This document shows positions 1 through 9,343 of a DNA stretch of 64,000 nt, one piece after another. The number at the start of each line of letters is the position of its first letter. Positions within the stretch are counted from its first letter, which is position 1. This DNA is from Bacteroidota bacterium. Its GTDB lineage: Bacteria; Bacteroidota; Bacteroidia; AKYH767-A; 2013-40CM-41-45. The notes beneath the pieces are model-generated. The model did not search any database. It had not been told where the DNA came from and worked only from the letters and a program-made list of their open reading frames with translations. The position numbers and the translations under genes are program-made. The DNA is taken from NCBI GenBank assembly GCA_004295015.1, contig SHNE01000017.1, positions 62,001 through 126,000 of the forward strand. Reading direction: 5' to 3'.

Positions 1-54
1 GTAATGGAGAGTTATCACTTCACGATCAATGAAAATTAACAGGCAGTTAATTGA

Positions 55-783
55 TCAGCGACGAAGTTCAAAGTTTTGGCCTAAGTAGACTTTTCGTACC
101 TGTTCATCTGCTGCTAACTCCTCTGCCGTACCGGCTTTCAATATCCGGCCTTCAAACAGGAGGTAAGCCCGATCAGTAATTGTTAGCGTTTCGTGTACAT
201 TATGATCGGTGATCAAAACACCTATGTTTCGCTCCTTTAAAAGAGAAACAATTCCCTGAATATCTTCAACAGCAATTGGATCTACGCCCGCAAATGGCTC
301 GTCCAGGAGAATAAATTTAGGATCCACAGCAAGGGCACGGGCAATTTCTGTCCTCCTTCTTTCTCCACCGGATAATAAATCTCCTCTGCTTTTGCGTATG
401 CGTTGCAATCCAAATTCATCCAGCAGTGATTCGAGTTTTTTATGTTGATCAGTTTTACTCAGCCTGGTCATTTCCAGCACCGCCTTAATGTTGTCTTCAA
501 CGCTTAATTTTCTGAAGACAGACGCCTCTTGTGCCAGATACCCAATACCCAGCTGCGCCCGCTTATACATTGGTACCTGAGTGATTTCTTTATCATCAAG
601 ATAAATAGCTCCTTCATTAGGTTTGATCAGACCGACAATCATATAAAAGGAAGTAGTTTTGCCTGCGCCATTAGGACCTAAGAGGCCGACAATTTCTCCT
701 TGTTTAACCTGGATAGAAACATGATCCACCACGGTTCGGTGCTTATAACGCTTGACAAGATTTTCTGAGCGGAGAACGATCAT
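55..783 (-). CDS. lptB: LPS export ABC transporter ATP-binding protein LptB
   Basis: This is the cytoplasmic ATPase that drives LptFG to extract lipopolysaccharide from the inner membrane and push it along the Lpt bridge. The 242 residues match the family length. Visible motifs are Walker A GPNGAGKT at about 36-43, the ABC signature LSGGE at 137-141, Walker B FILLDEP at 157-163 and the H-loop His194; the FAGVDP sequence after Walker B is typical of LptB. It lies 166 nt after the DUF5686 gene at the end of a minus-strand group that also carries kdsD, which supplies the KDO precursor for LPS. No LptA/C/F/G gene is in view. The first 54 bases of the window hold no recognisable gene. Identification is secure by motif and family. 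Confidence 0.95.
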   Translation of the reverse strand: MIVLRSENLVKRYKHRTVVDHVSIQVKQGEIVGLLGPNGAGKTTSFYMIVGLIKPNEGAIYLDDKEITQVPMYKRAQLGIGYLAQEASVFRKLSVEDNIKAVLEMTRLSKTDQHKKLESLLDEFGLQRIRKSRGDLLSGGERRRTEIARALAVDPKFILLDEPFAGVDPIAVEDIQGIVSLLKERNIGVLITDHNVHETLTITDRAYLLFEGRILKAGTAEELAADEQVRKVYLGQNFELRR

Positions 784-949
784 GGTGAAAAGAGTGTGTG
801 TTGGCGATGTTTTGTGTTTGAGTAAAATTGATCAAATAGATCTGTATATATGTTTGATAATCAGTTTTGTAAATCTTATATCAAAAGAATAAATCCGGCA
901 TCATATTTTCTTCGTCACAAAGATGCGGAATCCTATCGCTGCAAGCAAA

Positions 950-3433
950 TCAGAAGGTGATGGAGATGGTTCCCAAAATGGCCACTTTTGCAATATCTGG
1001 GCGATCAAGATACGATAGCCGCCAAATATTATCGATACGAAGAATTTTAAAAATATTCTCAATACCAATTCCTGCTTCAAGATAAGGTTTATTTGAGAGG
1101 TCTGAGAATACATCTGGATTAGCCAACAGTGCCCTGTTTTTATTTGAAAGCCGACCACTCACCGCACTGAAACTCGCAACCTCACGCCATTTGAGTTTTC
1201 GAAGTGCCGGTACTCTGTCTAAAAAGATTCCACCAAAATGTTGTTCAGCTTTCACGCTTAGGTACTGATCACTTACAAATTCATAATAGTTCATCAGGTT
1301 GAAGGCCGTTCTATCGTAAACGAACGAATTATTTCCCGGGTGAATATACAGTAATGGGTAGGGTAAAGTCTGAAAGATTTTTCCTGCTTCTGCCCTGATA
1401 CTAAAAAGTCCAAAATTTCCAAGGTAGAGGTAATCTTCTACTCTGATTAAAAGCTTGTCGTACTCAAATGCCGAATGAAGCACATCCTTAATTCCACGGG
1501 AATATAAGATGTTAAGAATCGGATAGCTGCTTCCCAAAGAAATACGATCTACTTTTCCACTTACGAATCGCTCCTTATAAGCAAAACGTATATGGAATGA
1601 CAATTCAGAGTTGTTCAGAAAGTTTGAAGAGTCAGTCCGTATATCATTTCTGAAATAGGTATAATCCAATTTACCGCGAGGACTGTATTCACTGTGTGTT
1701 AGAGTTATGCGATTCGAAAAACCTTCGACCCACTCATGTTCGAAATAGAGTTTTTCTTGTTCAACATCATTCAGTTTGTTGCTGGGAGATCGTCTTAGCA
1801 GGGTGGCAAAAATATTGTCATCGACAAATGCATTTGCACTTTTTCCAAGTTGTTCAATATCATTTTTATATTCAAACCCAAAAAACTGTCGTGGTCTCTT
1901 ACTTGTGAAAAATCGTGCTGTGCCACCATACTTTAGCTTGTTATCCCTGAGCCCATATGCTCCGTAAGCACTTAACACGAGTCGTGTACTGAAATTATTG
2001 CTTGTTTGTCCGCCGAATCGAAGTCTTAATCCCTCTACCGTGTTCGTGCTGATGAAACTGTAAAGAGGCCCGATCTCAAACCAGCCTATTTCGGTATAAC
2101 CGGTTGCAAGAATTTTGACAGCATTTGCGTATCGTTTGTAGGCAGGAATGCTCTTTATAGTGTCGATCATTGCATAAATCTTGCGCTCACTCTCACTCAG
2201 GCTTTCGCCTCTTGTAGAATCCCAGTAAGCTGCATTTTGATGCATTGCTTCATTCTTCATTTCAATTTCGGAGCCACTAAAAAATTTATCACCCATCGGC
2301 TTGTTCAAAATAAAGTCCCTGTAGTAGGTGGTCTTTCTGCCAATGAATCCGGTCGTTTGCTTTGATTTAGTTTCGTTTGCCGCAAGATTTACTACGAGCA
2401 CTTCACGTCCTAACATCCATTGAGTATCATTTACAAATTCATAGTCTTGAACGATTGCCAGGTCTTCAATAAAATTAATATTGGCATCACTCGTAATCCT
2501 CATATTAAGTTTACGAATGGCGAAAGTTGTATCGTGTATCCAGATTTCTCCGTTGAACGTTAGTTCTTGTTTTCTCCTGGGGTGGAAGGTCACCTTATAA
2601 CACCATTTATTTTCTAGGTAGGCACTGTCCATCAACATATATTTGTAATAAAGTTGTGAGATTCCTGAAATCGGGCTCACAAAACCTTTCCCAAACAGAT
2701 ATATGTAATTGTCATATATATTGATGTTGGAATATAAGTCGCCAAGGTATTGAGTGACTGTCTCATTTTCTACTCCGGAAACTTTACTTCCTTTGATAAT
2801 TTCTTTTTTCAGCTTTGGAGAACGTTGGAAATAAACATCAGAAACCGTTTCTGTTATGAAGACCGGTAGATAAGGTTTTTTATTACTTGCCGTTGTATCC
2901 ATATAGTCAAAAATAAAATTGAATGGTTTGAACAGCCTCTTGTTTTTGAATTTTTCACTGATATTATTTATATCAAATTCCAGTTTGTTATAGGACTCAT
3001 ATTGGAAGGCATTTAGTTTTTCCCGATCATTTTCAGGCTTATGATCTATAACTTTTCTTAGCAGAATAATAGCCGGATTTTCTCCTGCCTTAATTTCAAC
3101 TTCTGCCAAATCAAATTTATTCAGACGTAATGCGAAGTTTATTTCCTGTGTTCTTCCTCTTACTACTTTAATGGTTGCAGGGAGAAAACCAACAAATGAG
3201 GCTCGGATACTGTCTACAGCCAGACTCGTCTCAAGTGAGAACTTGCCATCTATGTCAGTGTTGGCTCCAATGCTTGATCCAAGAAACAAGACAGAAGCAA
3301 AGGCGATGGGTTCGTTTGTGAGGGGATCGTATACTTTTCCGAAAACCTTGGTCACCTGTGCTGAAACCGGATTAGCAACACAAATCAAAAGAACCAACAG
3401 TACATTGAAAAATACGTATGCGTTTTTTAGCAT
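950..3433 (-). CDS. DUF5686 outer-membrane protein with N-terminal carboxypeptidase-like repeat
   Basis: An 827-residue exported protein. Residues 1-25 form a signal peptide ending ANPVSA-Q. Residues about 26-115 are a carboxypeptidase-regulatory-like (CarboxypepD_reg) beta-sandwich of the kind found at the front of SusC-like proteins (FGKVYDPLTNEPIAFASV). The rest matches the DUF5686 pattern, with alternating hydrophobic/aromatic strands and a final aromatic residue (SITF) as in outer-membrane barrels. The barrel topology is inferred, and the exact role of DUF5686 proteins is not established. It lies 31 nt downstream of the AhpD-like gene and 166 nt before lptB, within an envelope gene group. 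There is no break or frameshift over its length. Confidence 0.8.
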   Translation of the reverse strand: MLKNAYVFFNVLLVLLICVANPVSAQVTKVFGKVYDPLTNEPIAFASVLFLGSSIGANTDIDGKFSLETSLAVDSIRASFVGFLPATIKVVRGRTQEINFALRLNKFDLAEVEIKAGENPAIILLRKVIDHKPENDREKLNAFQYESYNKLEFDINNISEKFKNKRLFKPFNFIFDYMDTTASNKKPYLPVFITETVSDVYFQRSPKLKKEIIKGSKVSGVENETVTQYLGDLYSNINIYDNYIYLFGKGFVSPISGISQLYYKYMLMDSAYLENKWCYKVTFHPRRKQELTFNGEIWIHDTTFAIRKLNMRITSDANINFIEDLAIVQDYEFVNDTQWMLGREVLVVNLAANETKSKQTTGFIGRKTTYYRDFILNKPMGDKFFSGSEIEMKNEAMHQNAAYWDSTRGESLSESERKIYAMIDTIKSIPAYKRYANAVKILATGYTEIGWFEIGPLYSFISTNTVEGLRLRFGGQTSNNFSTRLVLSAYGAYGLRDNKLKYGGTARFFTSKRPRQFFGFEYKNDIEQLGKSANAFVDDNIFATLLRRSPSNKLNDVEQEKLYFEHEWVEGFSNRITLTHSEYSPRGKLDYTYFRNDIRTDSSNFLNNSELSFHIRFAYKERFVSGKVDRISLGSSYPILNILYSRGIKDVLHSAFEYDKLLIRVEDYLYLGNFGLFSIRAEAGKIFQTLPYPLLYIHPGNNSFVYDRTAFNLMNYYEFVSDQYLSVKAEQHFGGIFLDRVPALRKLKWREVASFSAVSGRLSNKNRALLANPDVFSDLSNKPYLEAGIGIENIFKILRIDNIWRLSYLDRPDIAKVAILGTISITF

Positions 3434-3464
3434 TCAAAAAATTAATACAGGTTTCTTTTTAATA

Positions 3465-3812
3465 TCACTTTGTCGGATGCAGTTGATCCCAGAATTCTAC
3501 CGCACGTCGCAGATGCGGAATAACAATTGTTCCCCCTACGATATTAGCAACAGCAAATATTTCAAAAAGCTCTTTTTCCTGAACCCCTTCGCTGTGACAG
3601 CGTTCGATATGGTATTTGATGCAGTCGTCGCATCGAAGAACCATCGATGCAACAAGTCCAAGCATCTCCTTGGTTTTCACTGATAGGGCCCCATCAGCAT
3701 AGGTGTTCGTGTCAAGGTTAAACAATCTTTTCAGCACAAGATTGTCAGCACCAAGAATTCGTTCATTCATTCGTGACCGATACTCATTGAACTCAGCTAC
3801 AGATTTGTTCAT
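3465..3812 (-). CDS. Carboxymuconolactone decarboxylase (AhpD-like) family protein
   Basis: A 115-residue all-alpha protein of the CMD/AhpD family. The CXXC pair is C61-D-D-C64, followed by H68 (CDDCIKYH), the arrangement that gives AhpD-like proteins thiol peroxidase or disulfide reductase activity. Other family members without redox function decarboxylate lactones, but the CXXC-X3-H favours a redox role. It starts 15 nt after tatC ends and is probably cotranscribed with it. The physiological substrate cannot be read from the sequence. It is complete and of normal length for a single-domain family member. Confidence 0.85.
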   Translation of the reverse strand: MNKSVAEFNEYRSRMNERILGADNLVLKRLFNLDTNTYADGALSVKTKEMLGLVASMVLRCDDCIKYHIERCHSEGVQEKELFEIFAVANIVGGTIVIPHLRRAVEFWDQLHPTK

Positions 3813-3827
3813 GGCGATATTTATTTT

Positions 3828-4658
3828 TCAGGCTTCTTCAGGCGTTTTCTTAACAACATAAGCACTTACAAAAATGCTTATTTCATACAAAATATACAAA
3901 GGAAGTGCGACAAGAACGAGGGTTGTAGCATCTGAAGTTGGTGTGATGATAGCCGCTATCACAAGAATGATAATAACTGCATGCCTCCTGTAGGTTCTCA
4001 TGAAAGTCGGAGTGAGAATACCAATTTTAGTAAGGAAGTAAACCAGGATTGGCAACTCAAAGATTATTCCTGATATTAAAGTCATTGTAGTGACAGTAGA
4101 AATAAATGAATCAAGAGTAATGGTGTTCTTTACTTCAACACTCACCTGATAGCTTCCCAGAAAATTCACAGTCATCGGCGTAATGACGTAATAACCGAAA
4201 AGCACTCCGGTTAAAAACAAAAAGGAAGTATAGAAGACGATTCCACGGGCATATTTTTGTTCTTTTTGATGTAAGGCCGGTTTAATAAATCTCCAAAGCT
4301 CCCACACAACATATGGAAATCCACAAACGACTCCCGCAATGAATGCAACCCACATATGCGTTGTGAACTGTGCACTAAGATCAGTACTAATTAAAGTAAA
4401 TGGAATCTCCTTAATGCAAAGATCATCACCCATATTCAGACTTTCAGAAAGCTGGCAAAGAATTCTGTATGTGAAAAAGCCCGGTTGCTTAGGAGCAAGA
4501 AGAATACCGTCAAATAGAAATTCTTTGAAGAAGAAGAAGGTGATAGCCAGCACCATCACTGCGGAGACAGCACGTACCAGATGCCAGCGCAATGCTTCAA
4601 GATGACCAAGGAAAGACATTTCTCCCTTAAGATTGTCTGAAGAATTTGAAATACCCAT
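3828..4658 (-). CDS. tatC: Sec-independent protein translocase TatC
   Basis: TatC is the receptor for twin-arginine signal peptides in the inner membrane. The 276 residues carry the N-terminal family motif (FLGHLEALRWHL, about 16-27) before the first membrane helix, and six hydrophobic segments in all, including FYTSFLFLTGVLFGYYV and AVIIILVIAAIITP. A second possible start is Met14 (MSFLGHLE), which is where many TatC proteins begin, so the first 13 residues may not be translated. No tatA/B gene is adjacent. It is 147 nt downstream of kdsD and 15 nt upstream of the AhpD-like gene. Confidence 0.93.
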   Translation of the reverse strand: MGISNSSDNLKGEMSFLGHLEALRWHLVRAVSAVMVLAITFFFFKEFLFDGILLAPKQPGFFTYRILCQLSESLNMGDDLCIKEIPFTLISTDLSAQFTTHMWVAFIAGVVCGFPYVVWELWRFIKPALHQKEQKYARGIVFYTSFLFLTGVLFGYYVITPMTVNFLGSYQVSVEVKNTITLDSFISTVTTMTLISGIIFELPILVYFLTKIGILTPTFMRTYRRHAVIIILVIAAIITPTSDATTLVLVALPLYILYEISIFVSAYVVKKTPEEA

Positions 4659-4805
4659 AGAGCCTGTAAATATAAGAGAAAGAGCTGAACTGCGAGAGTA
4701 TGAATGCGGTGAAAAAAAGAGTTAACAACAATCGGTGAAACGGGATTGTGCATTACAAAAGTCCTAATCCGGCTATTTCCTGAAAAATGGATTCATGAAC
4801 ATCAG

Positions 4806-5771
4806 TTAAATAATTCCTTCCCGAATTAAGTCATGCAGGTGTATCATACCAATGTATTTTCCCTTTTCTGTTATAAGGAGCTGAGAGATATTATGCAGTT
4901 TCATTAGATTCAAAGCATCTACAGCCATAGTCTCCTTGTCACTTGATTTTGGATTAGGATTCATTATTTTTTTAGCATTGATTCCTTCAAAAGATTTTTT
5001 AGTCAATAGCATTCGACGCAAATCCCCGTCGGTCACGATTCCGACTATTTTGCCTTTGCTTACAACGGCTGCGGCACCGAGTCTGTTCGATGAAATTTCA
5101 ACAATTACTTTTTTAACATCATCTTCTGGTGAAACAACAGGAGCAGCATTATTCGGATAAATATCTTTCACTTTGAGGTAAAGTTTTTTCCCCAGCGACC
5201 CTCCGGGATGGTACATGGCAAAATCTTTAGCGGAAAAACCACGCTGATCGAGAAGGCAAACGGCGATGGCATCACCCATGGCCATTTGCGCTGCTGTTGA
5301 ACTTGTCGGTGCCAGATTGTTTGGGCAAGCTTCTTCAGAGACCGTTGTGTCAAGCAACAAATCGCAGTGCTTCGCCAGGTATGAATTTGTATTTCCTACA
5401 ATAGCAATCAATTTATTTCCCCAGCTTTTTAATAAAGGAATCAGTACTTTGATTTCAGGAGTATCTCCGCTTTTAGAAATGCAAAGGAGTACATCATTTT
5501 TTTGGATGATTCCTAAGTCACCGTGAATAGCGTCAGCTGCATGCATGAATATCGACGGACTCCCGGTTGAGTTCAAAGTCGCAACAATTTTCTGTCCGAT
5601 GATGGCACTTTTCCCAATACCGGTAACTATTATCCGGCCTTTAGATTTTAATAACAAATCTATACATGCCAGGAATTGATCGTCAATTCTCTGCTTCAGC
5701 TCAGCAATGGCTTGAGACTCAATCTCCAGCGTCCTTATTGCTATTTTCTTAATCTGTTCAGTTTTCTTCAA
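4806..5771 (-). CDS. kdsD: Arabinose-5-phosphate isomerase (KpsF/GutQ type)
   Basis: Interconverts ribulose-5-phosphate and arabinose-5-phosphate, the first committed step of KDO synthesis for LPS. The 321 residues have the KdsD layout: an SIS sugar-isomerase domain (GIGKS at 51-55, SKSGDTPE at 99-106) and then two CBS repeats from about residue 205 to the end. The length equals that of the family. It is first in the minus-strand group that runs through tatC to lptB, and is divergent from recQ. A minus-strand TAATTTTG box at 5821-5828 lies about 50 nt ahead of its start. The link with lptB in one group fits a shared LPS role. Confidence 0.93.
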   Translation of the reverse strand: MKKTEQIKKIAIRTLEIESQAIAELKQRIDDQFLACIDLLLKSKGRIIVTGIGKSAIIGQKIVATLNSTGSPSIFMHAADAIHGDLGIIQKNDVLLCISKSGDTPEIKVLIPLLKSWGNKLIAIVGNTNSYLAKHCDLLLDTTVSEEACPNNLAPTSSTAAQMAMGDAIAVCLLDQRGFSAKDFAMYHPGGSLGKKLYLKVKDIYPNNAAPVVSPEDDVKKVIVEISSNRLGAAAVVSKGKIVGIVTDGDLRRMLLTKKSFEGINAKKIMNPNPKSSDKETMAVDALNLMKLHNISQLLITEKGKYIGMIHLHDLIREGII

Positions 5772-5820
5772 TGGTTGAAAATTTTTTGAGGAATGTTACG
5801 TTCAACATTTCTTGGTTCGG

Positions 5821-5828
5821 CAAAATTA
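5821..5828 (-). promoter_or_regulatory. Candidate -7 box for kdsD
   Basis: Read on the minus strand this is TAATTTTG, an exact match to the Bacteroidota TAnnTTTG -7 element. It lies 49 nt upstream of the kdsD ATG. No clear TTG/TTTG element is seen 19-21 nt further upstream, so it is only a candidate. Confidence 0.35.
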
Positions 5829-5914
5829 TTTAATTTTAGTCTCGAATCATTTTTTTCGGGGGGGATTCAGAATTTATTCGTACATTATATCACATTCAAA
5901 TTAAATACATTACA

Positions 5915-8104
5915 ATGTTAGTGGCTGAAAAGCCTTTGAAAACCTATCTGCAAAAGTATTTTGGGTTCGACAAATTCAAAGGGAAACAGGAAGAAATTAT
6001 TACGAATCTTTTGGCGGGCAATGACACTTTTGTGATCATGCCGACCGGAGGCGGAAAGTCTATGTGCTACCAGCTTCCATCATTAATTCTCGAAGGTACG
6101 GCAATTGTTGTATCTCCTTTAATTGCCTTGATGAAAAATCAGGTAGATGCTATGCGTGGATTCAGCAGCGTTAATGGCGTTGCTCATTTTCTAAACTCAT
6201 CATTGAATAAGGGTGAGATAGCAACTGTCAGAGAGGATATAAAAGCGGGGCGGACCAAGATTTTATACGTAGCTCCGGAATCTCTTACCAAAGATGAGAA
6301 TGTTGAGTTTTTTAAAAATGTCAACATTTCTTTCTTTGCAATAGATGAAGCTCATTGTATTTCAGAATGGGGTCATGATTTTCGACCGGAATACCGTCGT
6401 TTGCGGCCAATTATGGAAGCAATCGGAAAAGTACCTGTGATTGCCCTTACAGCTACAGCAACACCAAAGGTTCAATTGGATATCCAGAAGAATCTGGGAA
6501 TGATGGATGCATCTGTCTTTAAAGCTTCATTTAACAGGGAAAACCTACACTATGAGGTTAGACCTAAAGTTGAAGTAGCAAAAGAGATCGTTAAGTTTAT
6601 AAAGCAAAATACGGGGAAATCAGGTATTATCTATTGCCTCAGCAGGAAGAAGGTTGAAGAAATCGCCAATCTTCTTATCGCCAATGGCATTAAAGCTTTG
6701 CCTTATCATGCAGGCCTGGAGGCTTCTGTCAGAGCGAGAACTCAAGATGATTTTCTGATGGAAGAGATTGATGTCATTGTCGCAACGATTGCTTTTGGAA
6801 TGGGAATCGACAAGCCTGATGTTCGCTTTGTTATCCACCATGATATCCCGAAAAGTTTAGAAGGCTATTATCAGGAAACCGGCCGTTCAGGAAGAGATGG
6901 GAGAGAAGGCAAGTGTGTTACTTTCTATAGCTATAAGGATATTGAAAAGCTGGAGAAATTCATGAAGGGTAAGCCGGTAGCTGAACAGGAAGTCGGTAAA
7001 CAACTGCTCATGGAAACAGTAGGTTTTGCCGAAACTTCAGTCTGTCGCAGAAAGGTTTTACTTAGCTATTTCGGCGAAACATACACACAAGATAATTGTG
7101 GTCATTGTGATAATTGTCTTCATCCGAAGAAAAGCTTTGATGGTCAGGATGAGATTTGTGCTGTTCTTGAGGCAGTACAAGCGGTTAAAGAGAAATTTGC
7201 CATTGAACATATCGTGAATGTTATTACGGGAAAAGCTGAAAATGCAGTCAAACTTCATGGACATGATCAATTAGAAGTGTTTGGTGAAGGTGGCGATCAT
7301 GATCCGAAGTTTTGGGTTGCTATCGTGAGACAGGCATTGCTCGCAGGATTCCTCTCAAAAGATATTGAGACTTATGGTACCTTGAAATTGACGGAGAAAG
7401 GTTTGTCGTTTTTGAAAAAGCCATCGAAGATTATGGTTGTGGAGGATAACGACTATAGTGATGCAGAATCAGATGATGACGAAGAATTCGGCGGTGGAGG
7501 TTCTACTCCTGCTGATCCTGAATTGTTTGCCTCACTGAAAGACCTTCGTAAAAAGATTGCCAAGCAGAATAATGTACCACCTTTTGTGGTCTTCCAGGAC
7601 CCTTCCTTGGAGGAAATGGCTATACAGTATCCGATAAGTATGGAAGAGCTGAAAAACATCAGCGGCGTCGGAGGTGGAAAGGCAGTCAAGTTCGGCAAGC
7701 CATTTATAGAGCTTATTTCGAAATACGTAGACGAAAATGACATAGACAGACCTATTGACTTGGTTGTAAAGTCGGTGGTAAATAAAAGCGTTTTTAAAGT
7801 ATATATTATACAGAATATCGACAGAAAAATTTCGTTGAAAGACATGATCAAAGCCAAAGGCATCAGTCTTCAGGAATTATTGACTGAAATAGAGACAATC
7901 GTTGCTTCAGGTACAAGAATTGATTTGAATTATTATATCAATGAGGTTATTGATGAGGATAGGCAGGAAGAAGTTTTTGATTATTTCAGATCTGCAGACA
8001 CAGATTCAGTAGGTGAGGCACTTAAAGCACTGGGAGAAGATGATTATACCCTGGAAGATATCCGCTTAATGAGGATTAAATTCCTCTCTGAGCTAGGTAA
8101 TTAG
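5915..8104 (+). CDS. recQ: ATP-dependent DNA helicase RecQ
   Basis: A 3'-5' superfamily 2 helicase for recombination and fork repair. The 729 residues show Walker A MPTGGGKS at 42-49, DEAH at 144-147 inside DEAHCISEWGHDF, the helicase C motif with QETGRSGRDG, and the RecQ zinc site (CRRK..., then CGHCDNC, around 375-400). An RQC winged helix and an HRDC domain (about 530-605, with ISGVGGGKAVKFG) follow. About 120 further acidic residues extend beyond HRDC, as in many Bacteroidota RecQ proteins. An acidic linker (about 510-525, rich in D/E) precedes HRDC. It is divergent from kdsD, and a terminator follows immediately. Confidence 0.95.
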   Translation: MLVAEKPLKTYLQKYFGFDKFKGKQEEIITNLLAGNDTFVIMPTGGGKSMCYQLPSLILEGTAIVVSPLIALMKNQVDAMRGFSSVNGVAHFLNSSLNKGEIATVREDIKAGRTKILYVAPESLTKDENVEFFKNVNISFFAIDEAHCISEWGHDFRPEYRRLRPIMEAIGKVPVIALTATATPKVQLDIQKNLGMMDASVFKASFNRENLHYEVRPKVEVAKEIVKFIKQNTGKSGIIYCLSRKKVEEIANLLIANGIKALPYHAGLEASVRARTQDDFLMEEIDVIVATIAFGMGIDKPDVRFVIHHDIPKSLEGYYQETGRSGRDGREGKCVTFYSYKDIEKLEKFMKGKPVAEQEVGKQLLMETVGFAETSVCRRKVLLSYFGETYTQDNCGHCDNCLHPKKSFDGQDEICAVLEAVQAVKEKFAIEHIVNVITGKAENAVKLHGHDQLEVFGEGGDHDPKFWVAIVRQALLAGFLSKDIETYGTLKLTEKGLSFLKKPSKIMVVEDNDYSDAESDDDEEFGGGGSTPADPELFASLKDLRKKIAKQNNVPPFVVFQDPSLEEMAIQYPISMEELKNISGVGGGKAVKFGKPFIELISKYVDENDIDRPIDLVVKSVVNKSVFKVYIIQNIDRKISLKDMIKAKGISLQELLTEIETIVASGTRIDLNYYINEVIDEDRQEEVFDYFRSADTDSVGEALKALGEDDYTLEDIRLMRIKFLSELGN

Positions 8105-8120
8105 GAGCAGAGAATATCTA

Positions 8121-8148
8121 AAACCCGGAACATTTCCGGGTTTTTTTT
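8121..8148 (+). terminator. Rho-independent terminator after recQ
   Basis: A perfect hairpin with arms AAACCCGGAA and TTCCGGGTTT, a 3-nt loop and a run of eight T. It lies 17 nt after the recQ stop codon. Confidence 0.85.
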
Positions 8149-8295
8149 GTTGAAATGTGAGTTGAAAGGACATTAATGCAGGCATGACAAGGCACCCAAA
8201 TGACCTTGAACAAGGTTTTGGAGCGATTGACTAATGAATTGTTGGATAATAAGTCATTTCTTAAATTAATGCTTTCATATTTTAATTCATGTTTA

Positions 8296-8303
8296 TAATT
8301 TCG
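8296..8303 (+). promoter_or_regulatory. Candidate -7 box for mdh
   Basis: TAATTTCG differs from TAnnTTTG at one base and sits 35 nt before the mdh ATG, downstream of the recQ terminator. A separate mdh promoter is needed here. No good -33 element was found. Confidence 0.3.
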
Positions 8304-8338
8304 CATAAATTCAAATACCACTATAAAAAAATCTAATT

Positions 8339-9283
8339 ATGAAAGTTACAGTAGTAGGAGCCGGAAATGTAGGTGCAACCTGTGCCGATGTAATTGCACG
8401 GAAAGAGTTTGTTCACGAAGTGGTGCTTCTCGATATCAAGGAGGGTGTATCTGAAGGGAAGTCTCTTGACATCTGGCAGACCGCTCCGATTAATTTGTTC
8501 GATACCAGAATGATTGGATCTACTAACGATTACAGTCGAACTGCAAATTCTGATGTCGTAGTAATTACTTCAGGACTACCCAGAAAACCGGGTATGTCAA
8601 GAGATGATCTTATCGCAACAAATGCAGGCATTGTTCGCTCTGTTACTGAAAATATAATTAAGCATTCTCCGAATACCATCATCATCGTAGTTTCTAATCC
8701 ACTGGATGTGATGACTTATTGTGCGTACCTCACAGCACAAATTGATCCTTCACGCGTTTTCGGAATGGCAGGTATTCTTGACACTGCCCGCTATCGTGCG
8801 TTTTTGGCAGAAGCACTGAATGTTTCTCCAAAAGATATTCAGGCTGTGTTGATGGGTGGTCATGGTGATACAATGGTTCCGCTTCCTCGTTATACTACGG
8901 TTGCAGGTATTCCGGTAACGGAGTTGATTTCACCTGAAAAACTCGATGCAATCGTTGAGAGGACCAAGAAGGGTGGCGGTGAATTAGTGAATCTTATGGG
9001 AACATCCGCATGGTATGCACCTGGTGCAGCTGCAGCGCAAATGGTTGAGGCAGTGATAAAGGATCAGAAAAGAATATTTCCTTGCTGTGCATGGTTGAAT
9101 GGTGAATATGGATTGAAAGATATTTATCTTGGAGTTCCTGTAAAACTTGGCCGAAAAGGGATAGAACAAATTATAGAATTACAACTTAATGCCGAAGAGA
9201 AGAAATTACTTACCGATTCAGCCAAAGCCGTAAAAGAAGTAATGGGCGTCCTGGATAACATGTCTCAGGCAGCCAGTAAATAA
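8339..9283 (+). CDS. mdh: Malate dehydrogenase (LDH-like type)
   Basis: NAD-dependent malate/oxaloacetate oxidoreductase of the citric acid cycle. The 314 residues have the Rossmann glycine motif GAGNVGAT at 7-14, substrate arginines in PRKPGMSRDD (R82, R88) and DTARYR (R151), and the catalytic His175 in GGHGDTMVP. Arg82 in this position separates malate from lactate dehydrogenases. The length and the MVPLPRYTTVAGIPV stretch match the bacterial LDH-like Mdh group. It stands alone between the recQ terminator and its own terminator. Confidence 0.95.
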   Translation: MKVTVVGAGNVGATCADVIARKEFVHEVVLLDIKEGVSEGKSLDIWQTAPINLFDTRMIGSTNDYSRTANSDVVVITSGLPRKPGMSRDDLIATNAGIVRSVTENIIKHSPNTIIIVVSNPLDVMTYCAYLTAQIDPSRVFGMAGILDTARYRAFLAEALNVSPKDIQAVLMGGHGDTMVPLPRYTTVAGIPVTELISPEKLDAIVERTKKGGGELVNLMGTSAWYAPGAAAAQMVEAVIKDQKRIFPCCAWLNGEYGLKDIYLGVPVKLGRKGIEQIIELQLNAEEKKLLTDSAKAVKEVMGVLDNMSQAASK

Positions 9284-9303
9284 TTTAAAATAAAATTAAA
9301 TTG

Positions 9304-9332
9304 AAAGGCATCCTCTGTAGGATGCCTTTTTT
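9304..9332 (+). terminator. Rho-independent terminator after mdh
   Basis: AAAGGCATCC and GGATGCCTTT pair around a 6-nt loop, and a T run follows. It begins 20 nt after the mdh stop codon. Confidence 0.85.
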
Positions 9333-9339
9333 AATTTTG
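9332..9339 (+). promoter_or_regulatory. TAnnTTTG box abutting the aspartic protease start
   Basis: TAATTTTG, an exact -7 consensus, ends 4 nt before the ATG at 9344. If used, the transcript would start at or next to the start codon. It overlaps the end of the mdh terminator T run, so chance occurrence in AT-rich sequence is possible. Confidence 0.35.
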
Positions 9340-9343
9340 AACT

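Noticed and set aside
3171-3683. 170-residue ORF on the plus strand across the DUF5686 and AhpD-like genes
   Set aside because: It lies over two well-supported minus-strand genes, has no family features or promoter, and is a shadow frame.
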